Shown: positions 13,079 through 26,125, numbered from the stretch's first letter. The stretch: 64,000 nt of DNA from Warburgia ugandensis (GCA_035236585.1 CP141130.1:74285944-74349943), one strand, 5' to 3'. Program-made: numbers and translations. The notes: generated by a model from the letters alone, not told the origin.

Positions 13079-13215
13079 TTCATTTTTTATTTCTTACTCT
13101 CTTTTCTTATTTTCTTGTAAGCTTCCGTAATTTAGGCTGAACTTAGCCTTGGTACCTGAAGCGTCATTTCAAGACTAAGTGCTGCATAGGAGTCTAAAAG
13201 TCTGAGCCCGTGACA
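12663..13215 (+). mobile_element. Solo LTR, Ty1/copia-like, 553 bp
   Basis: It begins TGTCACGG and ends CCGTGACA, a perfect 8-bp inverted terminus with the TG...CA ends of LTRs. It is flanked by CTAG at 12659-12662 and 13216-13219, a short target-site duplication. A TATAAATA box lies at 12951-12958, followed by a CT-rich region. No coding sequence or second LTR adjoins it, so it is best read as a solo LTR left by recombination. The copia assignment rests on size and layout only. Confidence 0.75.
13024..13075. repeat. (AT)n microsatellite
   Basis: About 25 uninterrupted AT units, inside the solo LTR downstream of its TATA box. Confidence 0.95.
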
Positions 13216-14319
13216 CTAGGTATCTATACCAAAGGGTCAAAACTTAAAATGCAAACACAACGCAGACTTTGCAAAAACAAGTTCACTCAAGGGTCACATG
13301 GAAGAGTGATTGATATTATAGATCCGTCAGCAAAAGTACTTCTCTTTGACTTTGCCAAATGTAGTGAATCCAAAATGCAAAAAAATAAAAACATCGCCAA
13401 CTTGGCTCATCACATTGTAAATATTTGATTTATAATGCATATAAGTGGATTACCCTGGCAAAAATAAATTTACCAAAATTCCTAGATAAGCAGCAAAAAT
13501 AAAAGCACCTTTAAGTGTTGCTGCAGTGATAGATCCGTACATATAAAAAAATGGAAGGGTTCGATGGCAGAATTGCATATAATCGAAGAAAAATGATGGA
13601 GTTTGTTTCATTTGAGAAAATGACTTTTACAGGCGAATCTCTCCATTCCAACACATATATACGTGCATGTGCTGGTGTCCTTCATAACCACTCTATTACT
13701 ATTGCGCTTCGTTCATGTCGTAATAGTATTATTGAGTTCATACTTAGAACTTACACCATCAATGGGTACAGGGTTGACTAACTTATCAGATTGCTCTTGT
13801 AAGTCAATCTTATTTCTACTACCAACATTGGACATGCAATCGTCTTCTAAAAATTTGAATTTCTTCTCACCATAAACTTTTATTCACTGGTAAATAAAAA
13901 ATATATCCAATATCATTCCTGAAATACGATTCAAAGGCCATCAAAATTAGTGCTATTTGCTTAGTATATGATTTTTGTAAATTCAGTAGACTAAACCAGC
14001 TACCCTATCTACTTGAAGAAAGATTAAGGAATTGCCTAGTTTGCTTTTATAGTAAGTTAACAGATATGTGATTAAACTAAAAGAGCTGTTGATTGCCTGA
14101 AACATAATCTATTTTTGGGGTTTGGAAAAAATTGAAGAATTAACTTGAAATAACTTTTCATTTTTTTTCTGATTGTTGAATAAGTGCACACATTAGAGTA
14201 GCCTCGAACCCATGACCTTCCACGAGAGTCTCTGTTCTTGCATCACTGCACTAGAAGGCTTTTGCTCTTTACTCAAAAGATCTTAGAATAATGATACTTA
14301 CAGTCATAGATCCTCAAAG
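13216..14319. other. Gene-free stretch before the AKR array
   Basis: No recognisable coding sequence. The last AKR exon expected here by analogy with units 2 and 3 was not found, so unit 1 seems to be truncated at its 3' gene end. Confidence 0.4.
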
Positions 14320-14974
14320 GTAATGCGCTAATTTCCAATTAACCATTAACTTCTGTGAATTTAAGATACTTATCGAGGTTCATATGGTTATGGCAGCACG
14401 TCATATCTGCATATGGTGTTATGTTACTTTTTGATTGCTTGCCTGCACATGACAATAGAAAATGGAAGAACATTTACACGTATTTCCAATCCTACCAAGT
14501 GAAAATGCCCAAGTTAATTATACCCAAGTGCCAAAGCCTTGTAAGAACAGTGGCACAAGGAGTAGATGACCAGGGTTTGAGGTTGTGAGCAAGCTTGTGT
14601 CCATTATTCAAAAAGAAAAGGCACAATCAGAAATCCGGTTGAATTTCTTCTCTCTCCCTACCAACTTCAGGACTTAGAAGCCTCATCTAGAGGACTTAAT
14701 CAGAAGGCTGTAAAAATGTTAGAACTGACTAGTTACGATTTGAATTCTATTAGGTAGCACCTATGCGCAGAGAAGTAAAAAAAGTGACTAACGCATTTGC
14801 CAAGGTTTCTAATTTAGTTGTCTGCATGCAAGGTTCTACCATTAGCTAGCCTTTTTGACTTCTTTCTTTTCTTTGTTAGTAATGAAGTAGATAGAGAGGA
14901 AATGGTAAACCATATGAAACTTTTACACCGGAAAAATTTAGGTTGTAATTAGCTTATTTTGTTTTAGACAAATG

Positions 14975-15155
14975 CAGAAGGGGAGCCTTGGTGCAACGGT
15001 AAAGTTATCGTTGTGTGACTTTGAAGTCATGGGTTTAAGGCGTGAAAATAGCCTCTTGCAAAAATGGAAGGTAAAACTGTATACTATAGACCCTTGTGGT
15101 CCACTCCTTTCTCAAACCCTGCATGGGCGGGGGCTTCGTACACTGGGACTACCAT
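14975..15155 (+). mobile_element. Au SINE with 16-bp target-site duplication
   Basis: It starts AAGGGGAGCCTTGGTGCAAC and carries a TCATGGGTTTAAGGC B-box region and the GGGCGGGGGCTTCGTACAC tail. TTGTTTTAGACAAATG is present at 14959-14974 and again at 15156-15171, an exact 16-bp duplication typical of L1/RTE-mediated retroposition. The matching site in unit 2 (near 44535) lacks the SINE. Confidence 0.95.
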
Positions 15156-15861
15156 TTGTTTTAGACAAATGGACAAAGTAGAGGATGCAAGAAGAAACAA
15201 GAGGTTTGTCTTGTAGTATGTTCAAATGGGGTTTGAAAAGGAAAATGTGAGCTTTGGTTACCAAGAATGGGGACCTCGTTTACGCCTTGATGGCGTAGCC
15301 ATGCAAGAGCTAGTTGGGAAGGGGTATACCCATGCTTAGCAGCCAAGTCTACCAAACACATGTAGAGTTTGTTCTTGTCTAAGTTCTAGCCTGAGAATCT
15401 TGATTGGTTAAACTAAATGGCTAGAAAATATTAACAAGGTAAAAAATCAAAGGACTTGTATCAAGAGAACTTCAAATTGAAAATGACCAGCATAATTCCT
15501 ATTGATCTATAAGGATTGAACAAGTTTTAAGTGTTAATTTACTAGAATTTTTCGCTAAAGTAAAATAAGAAATGACAAATAAGAGTATAGTTCTTACCAA
15601 TCCTGCTTCCACAGCTGCCTCCCACCAAAGAGCTCTCAGACAAGAGACTACATGCCACTATCCCTGCACCAAGCTCTCTGCATGTTGGTCGCAACATGAG
15701 ACAGTATTGTTGAGAACAGATGGAAAAAGTTAAGTAAAAACTCATATGAGAGAGTTATAAGTTCAGACACATTCGGAAGAAGTGTAAAGTAAATAACGGT
15801 TTAATGAGAAATAAACGGTTTTACAATACGGAATTTCAGAATCCTTCATTTATATAGTGTT

Positions 15862-17837
15862 TGTTAAGTGTTCAATTTTGGTCAAAATACTCCTAATTTA
15901 GCGTTCAATTAGATCATCTAACCGTTCAATTTTACAAAACTTAGCTTGATTTTGAATATTAATCCAATTGATCATCCAAACCTTAATTTGTCAAAATCAA
16001 CGGTCAGATGATCATTAGAGTTCATTAGATGACTAATGTGCGGTTCAGATGATTCTAATTTAGTCTTTTCTTTTGCAGATCAACCAAAGGACGCACGGAT
16101 GGATACGAGTAAAAGATAACGGTGCAGATCATCTTAAAGGGCAATGGATGGACCAGATCACCCATGGAGATGGATGGAATAAAAATAGACAAAATGGAAA
16201 GAACAACTCCTTCCCCCACTTCTTTCTTTCCTTTTCTTCCTCTTTCTTTTTCTTCCTTTTTCCTTTTCCTTTTCCTCTTTCCCTTCCTTTTTCTCTTTTC
16301 CTTTTCTTTCTTTTCTTTTTCCTTCCTTTTCCTCTTTTCTTTCTTTCCTTTTCCTTTTCCTTCTCTTTCTTTTTCCTTCTTTCCTTTTTCTTTTTCCTTT
16401 CCTCATTCTCACGTACCCAACTCTCCCTCCTTATATTTTTATCTTCCTCTCCCTTAAAAAGGAATGGGCTCTCTCTCGTGCTTCTTCTTTTTTCCCAGTC
16501 TTCTCCCCTCCTATCTTCTCTCCACTCTCTCTTCTTGCTCACCTTTTCCCAGCCATCTCCTCTACACATCGCATCAGCCTTCACCCGTCTATCTTTCACG
16601 CACAAGTATCCCATCGGCCTCCTCTCTCTTTCTCAACCGCACCACCCCCTACCTCTTCTCCTCTTTCCCATATCTCTCTCTCTCATCACCACTTCTTCAT
16701 CATCTCTACCACTGCTCCCCTCTGTCTTTGTTTCCCAGCCATCTCCTCTACACACCGCACTGCCCAAGCACACTGCATAACCCACCAAACCGATCTTCTA
16801 TCTTAAAACTCCTCCTTTTGGGCTAAATCGTAGGAGGAAGCATTGCGCCCCCTTTTCTTATGTTTTTTTTTCTTCATCGTTTCACTATTTTCCTTTGATT
16901 GCCATCCGTTTTGTTTTGTTCCTTTTCATCGTTGTTTCTTTACCCCTTATTATCTCTTCTCCCTCTTAAGCACCAGCCCAGAACCTCTGTTACACTTTGC
17001 CTCCTTCCCACACTCGTCCTCATCTCCACCCTGCTCTTCCATCACCAGTCGGGTTACCCTATTCAAGTCAGTAGCACAGACCCAGGCGTCCACCACCCAT
17101 CACCCATCTGCTTCCCGGTTTTCTCCCCTGCTCGACCACTCCAACCAGCCGGTTCTGTTCCAGACGCCCAGAAAAGGCGTTGTTTTCCTTCATCGCACCT
17201 CCTTTTTCACCGGCTAGTCGGCTAGGCACAGAAGACCCAGATCGTCCGGCTCTGCTCTAGACGATCCACCACCTCCTTTCCACTGGCATCTTCACCAAAG
17301 CAAACCCGATCCGGGTTTTCCTCCCTCCTTCTTCCTCTCTTCTTCCCTTCTCCTCTCTTCCCTTCTCCTTCCTCCCTCTTTTCTTCTTCTCTCCTCTTCC
17401 TTCTCAAACCCCACGTTTTCCTGGTTTTTCGTTTAAAACCAGAACCTTGAAGAATTCCAAGTCTGCCCCTGGCAGATCTCAGAAATTCCATTTGAGTCCC
17501 CGATTTAATTCCAACTGGGTCCCTATTCTATTTACATCTATGTCCCGGTTCTGTTTTATTCTCATTTTGACTATCCAGGGAGACAAAGCGTATCCAGGAC
17601 GGCTTTTAGTTTTATTTTCTGTGTTTTTGGAATAAATAATTGTGTACATTGCAATAGTTGAATAAAGTTGAATTTTATTTTATTGTTAGTTTAATTCTAG
17701 TATAGTTTTTGTTTTGGTTCTTTTATTAATTAGATTTTATTGAAAACTCCATTTTAAATCAAGTCCTCGTGGGATCGACCCGTACTTGCATAAACTACCC
17801 TACAATAGCCCGTGCACTTGCGGTAAAACAATCAACA
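15862..17837 (+). repeat. 5' LTR of the Athila-like element (1976 bp)
   Basis: Starts TGTTAAGTG and ends CAATCAACA. It contains a long CT-rich block (about 16205-16420) and a second pyrimidine-rich block (about 17320-17405). These blocks create long low-complexity frames on both strands (Phe/Ser-rich forward, Lys/Glu-rich reverse) that are not genes. Confidence 0.95.
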
Positions 17838-17843
17838 AGTTTT

Positions 17844-17861
17844 TGGCGCCGTTGCCGGGGA
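17844..17861 (+). other. Primer binding site, complementary to tRNA-Asp 3' end
   Basis: TGGCGCCGTTGCCGGGGA lies six bases after the 5' LTR. It is the reverse complement of the plant tRNA-Asp 3' end including CCA, the primer site known for the Athila lineage. Confidence 0.92.
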
Positions 17862-19066
17862 CTTGCAAAAGAGTTTTCATAAAATTTAATTAAAAAATCC
17901 AAAAAAATCAGAAAATTTTAAAAAAATCAAAAAAATCCAAAAAAATACATAAAATTAGGAATTGCAATTTTTAGCATTTTAGGAAATTTTAGGTGCATTT
18001 TTCAAAAAAAATTTTAGGGCATAATCACCTTGTTTCCTGAATTTGGTACTAATTTCTAATTTTATTTTTCAGGAAATAGGAAAGTGGAGGAATTTGGCAA
18101 GTGGATCTTCACCAAATTGGAAACTTCCCTGCTTTCCTAGAATAGGACTTTCTTTTTCCTTTTGAGTGAATCTTGTAGTGAAGATCCTTGTAAATTGCAA
18201 TTTCCATTTTAAAATTTAAAGGGTTGTATAATACAGGGCAAGTGTGGGATAAGGTGGCCCACACTTGATCTTCATCAGAAACCCCACTGTGAGTTTCCTC
18301 ACTCATTTATTTCCTAGATTAGGGTTTGCATTTAGAATAATTTGCATTGTTTGGTAGTATAACTCATATAGAAGCATCTTTTATAATTGTTACATTTTAG
18401 GATTTTGCATTAGTTTACTGCTTTTAATTGCATTCTTAGGGCATGTTTAATGTTTTAAGGTGATTTATATGCTGATCGAATTGCCATGGTGTGTGAAATT
18501 AATTAGTAAGGGCACCCTACCCCCATAAGATCAAGGGTGGATTTCATCACCACCTCTTGGCCCACTTAGGATAATCACCTCAAGCGCCCAAACCTTCCTT
18601 TCACATTAATTTAAAATCAATCAGAAGAGACCTATAGGGCCATCACATGCTCGTAGGACCCTCTTAATAGGACGCGATTTACTGTCAGTCCAGTGGCTTT
18701 TGATCACTGTGGTTATTAGGGGTTACTTAATAGAGCCTTGCTCTTCCCCCACCTCCTATTGACGTTTGTTGAGGTCTAAACGCCTCCTTACACGAGGGTT
18801 GTATTAACCACTTTGGACAGAACCCAACTAGTAAGCAGTAATCAACTTCTAAAGAGAGGAGGAGCGCTAGTCTAGGCTAATAAAAGCATCGTCTCCACAG
18901 AAAATCAAGAAAATCAAATATATTGCTGCTTATTAGCCTTAGGATTATTTGAGTGTGCCCTTTTGTTTGTGCATCATTCTAGAAGTTAGGTTGCATCATT
19001 TAGGTTAGTTTTCTCAAAGAAAAAAATAAAAAAAAACAAAAAAAAACGAAAAGAAGCTTCCCTTGT

Positions 19067-20906
19067 ATGCACTTTTGGAAACGCGACAAAACCGGAAGGT
19101 TAGTCAAGTATGACCAAAAAGACATACTGCAAGATCAGGCCACATCTATGGCTGATCAACGCTCAAGGGGTAATTCACCCCATGGAAGTCAAGGGGCTCC
19201 ATTCATCATGAATGAGGACCCACCACCCTTGATAGAAGATGAATATCAACCTCCACCAAGGAGGAATAATCATCAACCAAATAGAGAATGGAGAAGAAAC
19301 AATAGGGAGTGGGACCAACAAAGTGAACATGGGGATAATAATAATGAGGGTCATCAAAACTTTCGTGGTAGAACTTTAAAAGACTACCTTCACCTACACG
19401 CACCAAAGACACCATCTGTGTAATTCTTCCTCAAAATCTTTGGTGCGTTAGAATTAAAAACGGGAGTAATCCAATTACTTCCCAAATTCCATGGTCTAGA
19501 TAGTGAGAGTCCTTATTTACACCTTAAAGAATTTGATGAGGTATGTAGTACCCAGAGAACACAAAATATAGGTCTAGATCTTGTCGAGGCTTAAACTTTT
19601 TCCTTTCTCTTTAAAGGAAAAAGCAAAAATGTGGTTTAATGCATCGCCATCGGGTTCCATAAGAACCTGGAATGAAATGATTAAGGAATTCTTAAAGAAG
19701 TTTTTCCCTAACCATAAAACCAATACGCTTCGCCACAAAATAATGAACTTTACCCAGAAGGATAAAGAATCATTCTATCAATGCTGGGAAAGGTTCAAAG
19801 AACTACAACTCACTTGCCCACATCATGGCTATGAACCATGGCGCATCATCGCCTTCTTTTATGAAGGACTAAATTCTGACATGCGCCAGTTTGTAGAGAT
19901 GATGTGTAATGGCAACTTTCTCAACAAACAACCAGATGAGGCGGAGGAGTATTTGGAATGGCTAGCTGAAAGTGCACGGACACGGGCTGACTCGGAAAAG
20001 AATAGAACATACGAGATAGACCTAAGCCCAATAACACCCATGCTAGGGGAGGCATGTATGCTATGTCCGAAAAAGATGATATCAATGCCAAAGTAGCATC
20101 CCTAGCGAGAAAAGTAGAAGTCATAGAAATGGGAAAGAAAAACTCAAATAAAGAAGAACAAGTGTGTAGTATTTGTGAAAGTACGTCACATCTTACTTAG
20201 GAATGTCCTACAATCCCTGCTTTTCAAGATGTACTTCATGATCAAGCTAATGCACTTAACACATATAAAAGACCTTTCTCCCCATATTCAGACACTTATA
20301 ACCCCAACTCGGAGAAACCATCCAAATTTTAGTTGGAAAAATGGACTCATCGCTAATGTTCCACAATCAGGACAATATCAACCTCATCAACAAAACCAAG
20401 GACTTCTTACCTTACCTTATCAAACTCATCAACCTCCTTCTGGACCTTACTTGCCCCCACCTAAAAGGCAAGTTGAGGATAATCAAAACGTTCAAAACCA
20501 GGAAAGGAAAATTTCTCAATTAGAGAGTCAAATAAAACAAACCAACCAGTCCATGAATGAATTAAAAAACATGATGAGTCAAATGATGCAAAGTATGGAA
20601 AAAGGAAAGTTCCCAGCTCAACCACAAGCAAACCCTAAGGGAGTGCATGCGATTAGCATTAATGCATTTGATGACACATCTAGCTCTACCATGGAACAAA
20701 CTAAGGCTGTGACCATTCTTAGGAGTGGTAGAAGAATTGAGAAAGATGAGCCTCAGAAGACTGAAAAGGTAGAAAAATCCACGAAAGTTAAAGAAAACTC
20801 TAAACAAAAGGACCCTGTTTACCTGTTGATCAATGTCCTATTCCTGCTCCATTTCCTCAAAGGTTACATCAAGCCCCAAAGTCTGCTTCTAATGATGAGA
20901 TTTTAG
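19067..20906 (+). other. gag-like coding region of the Athila-like element (fossil)
   Basis: The region shows Athila-type capsid hallmarks: KAKMWFNASPSGSIRTW, FLKKFFPNHKT, ESFYQCWERFKELQLTCPHH and FYEGL, typical of the plant retrotransposon gag domain. Downstream is a Gln/Asn/Pro-rich stretch and a predicted coiled coil around SQLESQIKQTNQSMNELKNM. It belongs to the element at 15862-26054 and is treated as a fossil. Confidence 0.88.
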
Positions 20907-21010
20907 AAATTTTCAAACAAGTCAAGATCAACATACCGATCTTAGATGCTATAAAACAAATCCCATCATATGCCAAATTCTTAAAAGACTTATGCACCAT
21001 AAAGAGAAAA

Positions 21011-21445
21011 TTGACTGTCCAGAAGAAGGCATTTTTGACCGAACAGGTTAGTTCTATTCTTCAACACCATACACCACCAAAGTACAAAGATCCTGGTTGC
21101 CCCACTCTTACTTGCATTATTGGCAGCTTCAAGATTAACCAAGCTCTTCTTGATTTAGGATCTAGTGTAAATCTATTACCATACTCGGTATACGAACAGT
21201 TAGGTCTGGGTGAACTAAAACCTACATCTACTACGCTCCAGCTAGCTGATCGTTCTGTAAAAATACCGAGAGGGGTAATAGAGGATGTGTTAATCCAGGT
21301 AGAACAATTTTGTTTCCCTGTCGATTTTCTAGTTCTAGATACACAACCGGTGGTGAATGAGAAGAATGAAATACCAGTCATCTTGGGACGACCATTTTTG
21401 GCTACGTCCAATGCCTTAATCAAGCTCGTAGAAATGGTGTCATGA
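21011..21445 (+). other. Retropepsin-like protease region of the Athila-like element (fossil)
   Basis: Shows the pattern of a plant gypsy aspartic protease: an ALLDLGSSVNLLPYSVY block at the active-site position, then VDFLVLD and PVILGRPFLAT. The latter two blocks are hallmarks of the Athila/Tat protease domain. No reverse transcriptase motif was recognised downstream. Confidence 0.85.
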
Positions 21446-22372
21446 AACTATCCTTTGGCAATATGACATTAGAGCTAAACATCTTTAACATTTGTAACCA
21501 ACCTAGTGAAACTACCGATGATTTGCACGGTATTAACATGATCAATTCGGTTGTGCAAGATCGGTTTCGGTCGTCTTCCTTGTCGGACCTTTGGAGGCCT
21601 GTTTGGCCCATTTTAATGAGTTTAATGAGGATGCATTAATAGAGGAAGATAATGCCCTCCTTGATTCTCGTACCTATCATGGATACAAGAAAATGGAAAC
21701 CTCACTTTGAGGAGCTTCCATTAAGTGAGATCACTTCCCTCCCATCATCTGTAGAACCCCTTACAGAGCCTGAAACCCCAAATAAGCCTTTTAACATAGA
21801 ATATGTACACGATAGGGACCTACAGCCTTCATTTGAACAATCATTAGATAATAAATTAGGCCCACGATTTGTTGCCTATGCCAATAGAACAGGACAAGAA
21901 AGAGTCCATTGATCTATTGTCCATACATCAACTGACTCCAAGGTACACACTAAAAGATAATCAGGATGTAAGCAAAACCATGCCCACTCCTTTATTAATA
22001 CAAGAACAATCTTATAAGGAAGGGCAGAGTCAGCTTATATCTCAATCTCGAGAAAATGTAAGGGAAAGGGAGGACTCTTCACATCTATATGGTTCAAAAG
22101 AATTTAAATTCACGGTAGTTCACATTGTTATAAAGATTCAACCACCTAAATTTTCAAGGTGGAGGAGTTATATTGATTACCGTGAAATTTTGAAGATAGG
22201 AGATCATCAAAGTGGTCTCACTCAATTGACATTCATGGTAGTCTATTGTGTTATAATGCAACCATCACAAAAAATTTCAAGGTGGATGAAATATATAGAC
22301 TATCGTGAGATTTTGAAGTGGCGTGAGAAATCTTGCCATTTCATTATTGGAATCAGGAAAACTCAAAAATAA

Positions 22373-24068
22373 ATGAGGATATATGTCTGGCTGAAGACGT
22401 TAAACTTAGCGCTCACTGAGAGGCAACCCAGAGTTTTTCATTTTTGTTGTTTTCTACATCACTCATATTCATTTTAGGTCCTAATTTTTAAACATTGAGG
22501 GCAATGTTTCTGGCAGGTTGGGGGGTGTAGAATTCTAGCAAATTCTAGTTTTTTAGATTTTTAGGTGCTTTCCTTGTTTTTCAAAAAAAAAAAAAAAAAT
22601 TGAAAAATTGAAAAATTTTAGGTCATTTCCTACACTATGATGAGAATTGGATTTTCTGAAGTATAATCTAGATAACTTTAGCTTATTAATGGAATTGAAT
22701 ATGATTAATTCATCTTTTTACTCATTTTCTAAAGTATTCTATGAAAGCAAAGTCTCATATCACATCTGTACACACAGTGCATATAGATAGTCTAGATTGA
22801 TAAGTGGCTATAATTTAGAGATTCTGAAGAAATTCAGTGGAGACCTATAACCTAAGTGAGTTTTAGAGCCATTCATTTTTTTTTAGAGGTTATAAATATT
22901 CCTAATTTTCTTCAGCGAGCTTAAAGAAAATTGATCCCAAACTCTTAATTTGGCTAATTACCTGAATAGTTAGAATATTACCTTTAAAATTCTAGAAGTT
23001 CATTGAATTTGATGGATTATAGGAAACCTAGAAAATGATTTAGGCCATCCTTGTTGTTATAACCTAGAGACATAAAGCCTACCCATAAAGTATTGTTACC
23101 ACTAGTTAGCCAACTTGAGCCTTTAATATAAGCCTTTTCTTTTGTCACCCAAATTATCCTTTACCCATATTAACCCAGTATAAATTATCCATTACCCATT
23201 TTCTTTGAAAAATGAGTTAGAGAAGAATGAAGAAATATCTTTTAGTTGTAATGAAAAGTGGATATCAAGAAAAGAAATATTCTTCAAAGTAATTCAAAAG
23301 TATTGAAATAGTTTGAAAAAAAAAAAGAAAAAAAAAAGTTTGAAGAATACAAAGAAAAATGGAAACAAAAATATTCACTTCATCAAAGAAAGAAAGAATT
23401 ATCAATTTTAGAAGATCTCTACTTATTTTCTGAAGAAACTTTGAATATCCTTATACCCTTTCTTTGATACCTTGTCCTAAGCCTACGTTTCGTCCCAGTT
23501 AAAGACCTATTGATTCTAGGATGAAAATAGTCTTGATGAGGAAATGAATGGATAGGATCTAAAAGGCTGGTATTTCTAAATATTCAAAGGTAATGGCATC
23601 TATTCTAAAGGGATCAAAACAACGAAATTCCTTAGTAACTCCCAATTTTCATGAGTACATGTGAGAAAATTTTGCTTTTATTGACTCAACTCACATAATT
23701 AAAAGAGAGATATGATTTGACCCCTTTATCTGAGAGATTTTGTTTCTGAGTGTATGTCATTAGTGAGACTTGAGGTCAAAACATATTTCGGATGGAGTTC
23801 AAAAGTTAGAAGTTTATTTAGAGATCAAGATGATTCCATATGTAAACTGTACATGCACACACTCACTCTGAGATTTGAGCTTAATTGGAATTATTTTGGC
23901 ATATGGGTAGGGTTTTGAATTTTTCAGTCATTTTTATTAGTATGATAAAGTTGATTTGATTTATTGAAGATAATTCTCTGAGGAAAAAGAGGAGTTGACT
24001 TAAAAATAAAATTTGAAATCTTGAAATTTGGTTTTTCGCATGTGTTGCTCGGGACTAGCAAAATGCTG
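22373..24068 (+). other. Non-coding internal region of the Athila-like element
   Basis: About 1.7 kb of AT-rich DNA with no recognisable domain. Near its start is TTGGGGGGTGTAG (about 22517), resembling the polypurine tract before the 3' LTR but not followed by an LTR. GAGGGCAATGTTTC just before it is a phrase commonly found in Athila-type internal DNA. Confidence 0.6.
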
Positions 24069-24079
24069 GTTGGGGGGTG
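24069..24079 (+). other. Polypurine tract before the 3' LTR
   Basis: GTTGGGGGGTG directly abuts the TGTTAAGTG start of the 3' LTR, the expected place for second-strand priming. Confidence 0.85.
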
Positions 24080-26054
24080 TGTTAAGTGTTCAATTTTGGT
24101 CAAAATACTCCTAATTTAGCGTTCAATTAGATCATCTAACCGTTCAATTTTACAAAACTTAGCTTGATTTTGAATATAAATCCAATTGATCATCCAAACC
24201 TTAATTTGTCAAAATCAACGGTCAGATGATCATTAGAGTTCATTAGATGACTAATGTGCGGTTCAGATGATTCTAATTTAGCCTTTTCTTTTGCAGATCA
24301 ACCAAAGGACGCACGGATGGATACGAGTAAAAGATAACGGTGCAGATCATCTTAAAGGGCAATGGATGGACCAGATCACCCATGGAGATGGATGGAATAA
24401 AAATAGACAAAATGGAAAGAACAACTCCTTCCCCCACTTCTTTCTTTCCTTTTCTTCCTCTTTCTTTTTCTTCCTTTTTCCTTTTCCTTTTCCTCTTTCC
24501 CTTCCTTTTTCTCTTTTCCTTTTCTTTCTTTTCTTTTTCCTTCCTTTTCCTCTTTTCTTTCTTTCCTTTTCCTTTTCCTTCTCTTTCTTTTTCCTTCTTT
24601 CCTTTTTCTTTTTCCTTTCCTCATTCTCACGTACCCAACTCTCCCTCCTTATATTTTTATCTTCCTCTCCCTTAAAAAGGAATGGGCTCTCTCTCGTGCT
24701 TCTTCTTTTTTCCCAGTCTTCTCCCCTCCTATCTTCTCTCCACTCTCTCTTCTTGCTCACCTTTTCCCAGCCATCTCCTCTACACATCGCATCAGCCTTC
24801 ACCCGTCTATCTTTCACGCACAAGTATCCCATCGGCCTCCTCTCTCTTTCTCAACCGCACCACCCCCTACCTCTTCTCCTCTTTCCCATATCTCTCTCTC
24901 TCATCACCACTTCTTCATCATCTCTACCACTGCTCCCCTCTGTCTTTGTTTCCCGACCATCTCCTCTTCACACCGCACTGCCCAAGCACACTGCATAACC
25001 CACCAAACCGATCTTCTATCTTAAAACTCCTCCTTTTGGGCTAAATCGTAGGAGGAAGCATTGCGCCCCCTTTTCTTATGTTTTTTTTTCTTCATCGTTT
25101 CACTATTTTCCTTTGATTGCCATCCGTTTTGTTTTGTTCCTTTTCATCGTTGTTTCTTTACCCCTTATTATCTCTTCTCCCTCTTAAGCACCAGCCCAGA
25201 ACCTTTGTTACACTTTGCCTCCTTCCCACACTCGTCCTCATCTCCACCCTGCTCTTCCATCACCAGTCGGGTTACCCTATTCAAGTTAGTAGCACAGACC
25301 CAGGCGTCCACCACCCATCACCCATCTGCTTCCCGGTTTTCTCCCCTGCTCGACCACTCCAACCAGCCGGTTCTGTTCCAGACGACGCCCAGAAAAGGCG
25401 TTGTTTTCCTTCATCGCACCTCCTTTTTCACCGGCTAGTCGGCTAGGCACAGAAGACCCAGATCGTCCGGCGCTGCTCTAGACGATCCACCACCTCCTTT
25501 CCACTGGCATCTTCACCAAAGCAAACCCGATCCGGGTTTTCCTCCCTCCTTCTTCCTCTCTTCTTCCCTTCTCCTCTCTTCCCTTCTCCTTCCTCCCTCT
25601 TTTCTTCTTCTCTCCTCTTCCTTCTCAAACCCCACGTTTTCCTGGTTTTTCGTTTAAAACCAGAACCTTGAAGAATTCCAAGTACGCCCCCGGTGATCTC
25701 GTAAATTCCATTTGAGTCCCCGATTTAATTCCAACTGGGTCCCTATTCTATTTACATCTATGTCCCGGTTCTGTTTTATTCTCATTTTGACTATCCAGGG
25801 ACAGGCGTATCCAGGACGGCTTTTAGTTTTATTTTCTGTGTTTTTGGAATAAATAATTGTGTACATTGCAATAGTTGAATAAAGTTGAATTTTATTTTAT
25901 TGTTAGTTTAATTCTAGTATAGTTTTTGTTTTAGTTCTTTTATTAATTAGATTTTATTGAAAACTCCATTTTAAATCAAGTCCTCGTGGGATCGACCCGT
26001 ACTTGCATAAGCTACCCTACAATAGCCCGTGCACTTGCGGTAAAACAATCAACA
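24080..26054 (+). repeat. 3' LTR of the Athila-like element (1975 bp)
   Basis: Near-identical to 15862-17837 along its whole length, including both pyrimidine-rich blocks. Ends CAATCAACA followed by the GTGTT duplication. Confidence 0.95.
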
Positions 26055-26125
26055 GTGTTTATAGAGATAAGTACTATATAAGTAACTGCTGCAGTCTACT
26101 TATAAGAATCAGGTCATGGCCTTGA

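Larger units (their letters stand above)
15862..26054 (+). mobile_element. Athila-like Ty3/gypsy LTR retrotransposon, 10.2 kb, young, broken or non-autonomous
   Basis: Two LTRs (15862-17837 and 24080-26054) in direct orientation bound an internal region with an Asp-tRNA primer site, gag-like and protease-like coding sequence and a polypurine tract. GTGTT at 15857-15861 and 26055-26059 is the 5-bp target-site duplication. The site is confirmed by AKR units 2 and 3, which have uninterrupted TGGTGTTTA followed by AGAGATGAGTAC (45236 and 55433). The LTRs differ at roughly 17 positions plus three small indels, about 99% identity. With assumed rates of 1.3e-8 to 3e-9 per site per year this gives about 0.35 to 1.5 million years. 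Reverse transcriptase and integrase modules were not recognised, so it looks non-autonomous; it appears broken, with several breaks. Confidence 0.93.

Noticed and set aside
16073-16826. Long frames (up to 235 codons) on both strands, repeated at 24291-25044
   Set aside because: They lie in the CT-rich part of the two LTRs and are low-complexity (Phe/Ser or Lys/Glu-rich); no domain.
22517-22530. Second polypurine-like tract TTGGGGGGTGTAG, possible LTR start
   Set aside because: The sequence after it does not resemble the LTR; more likely an internal motif of the element.
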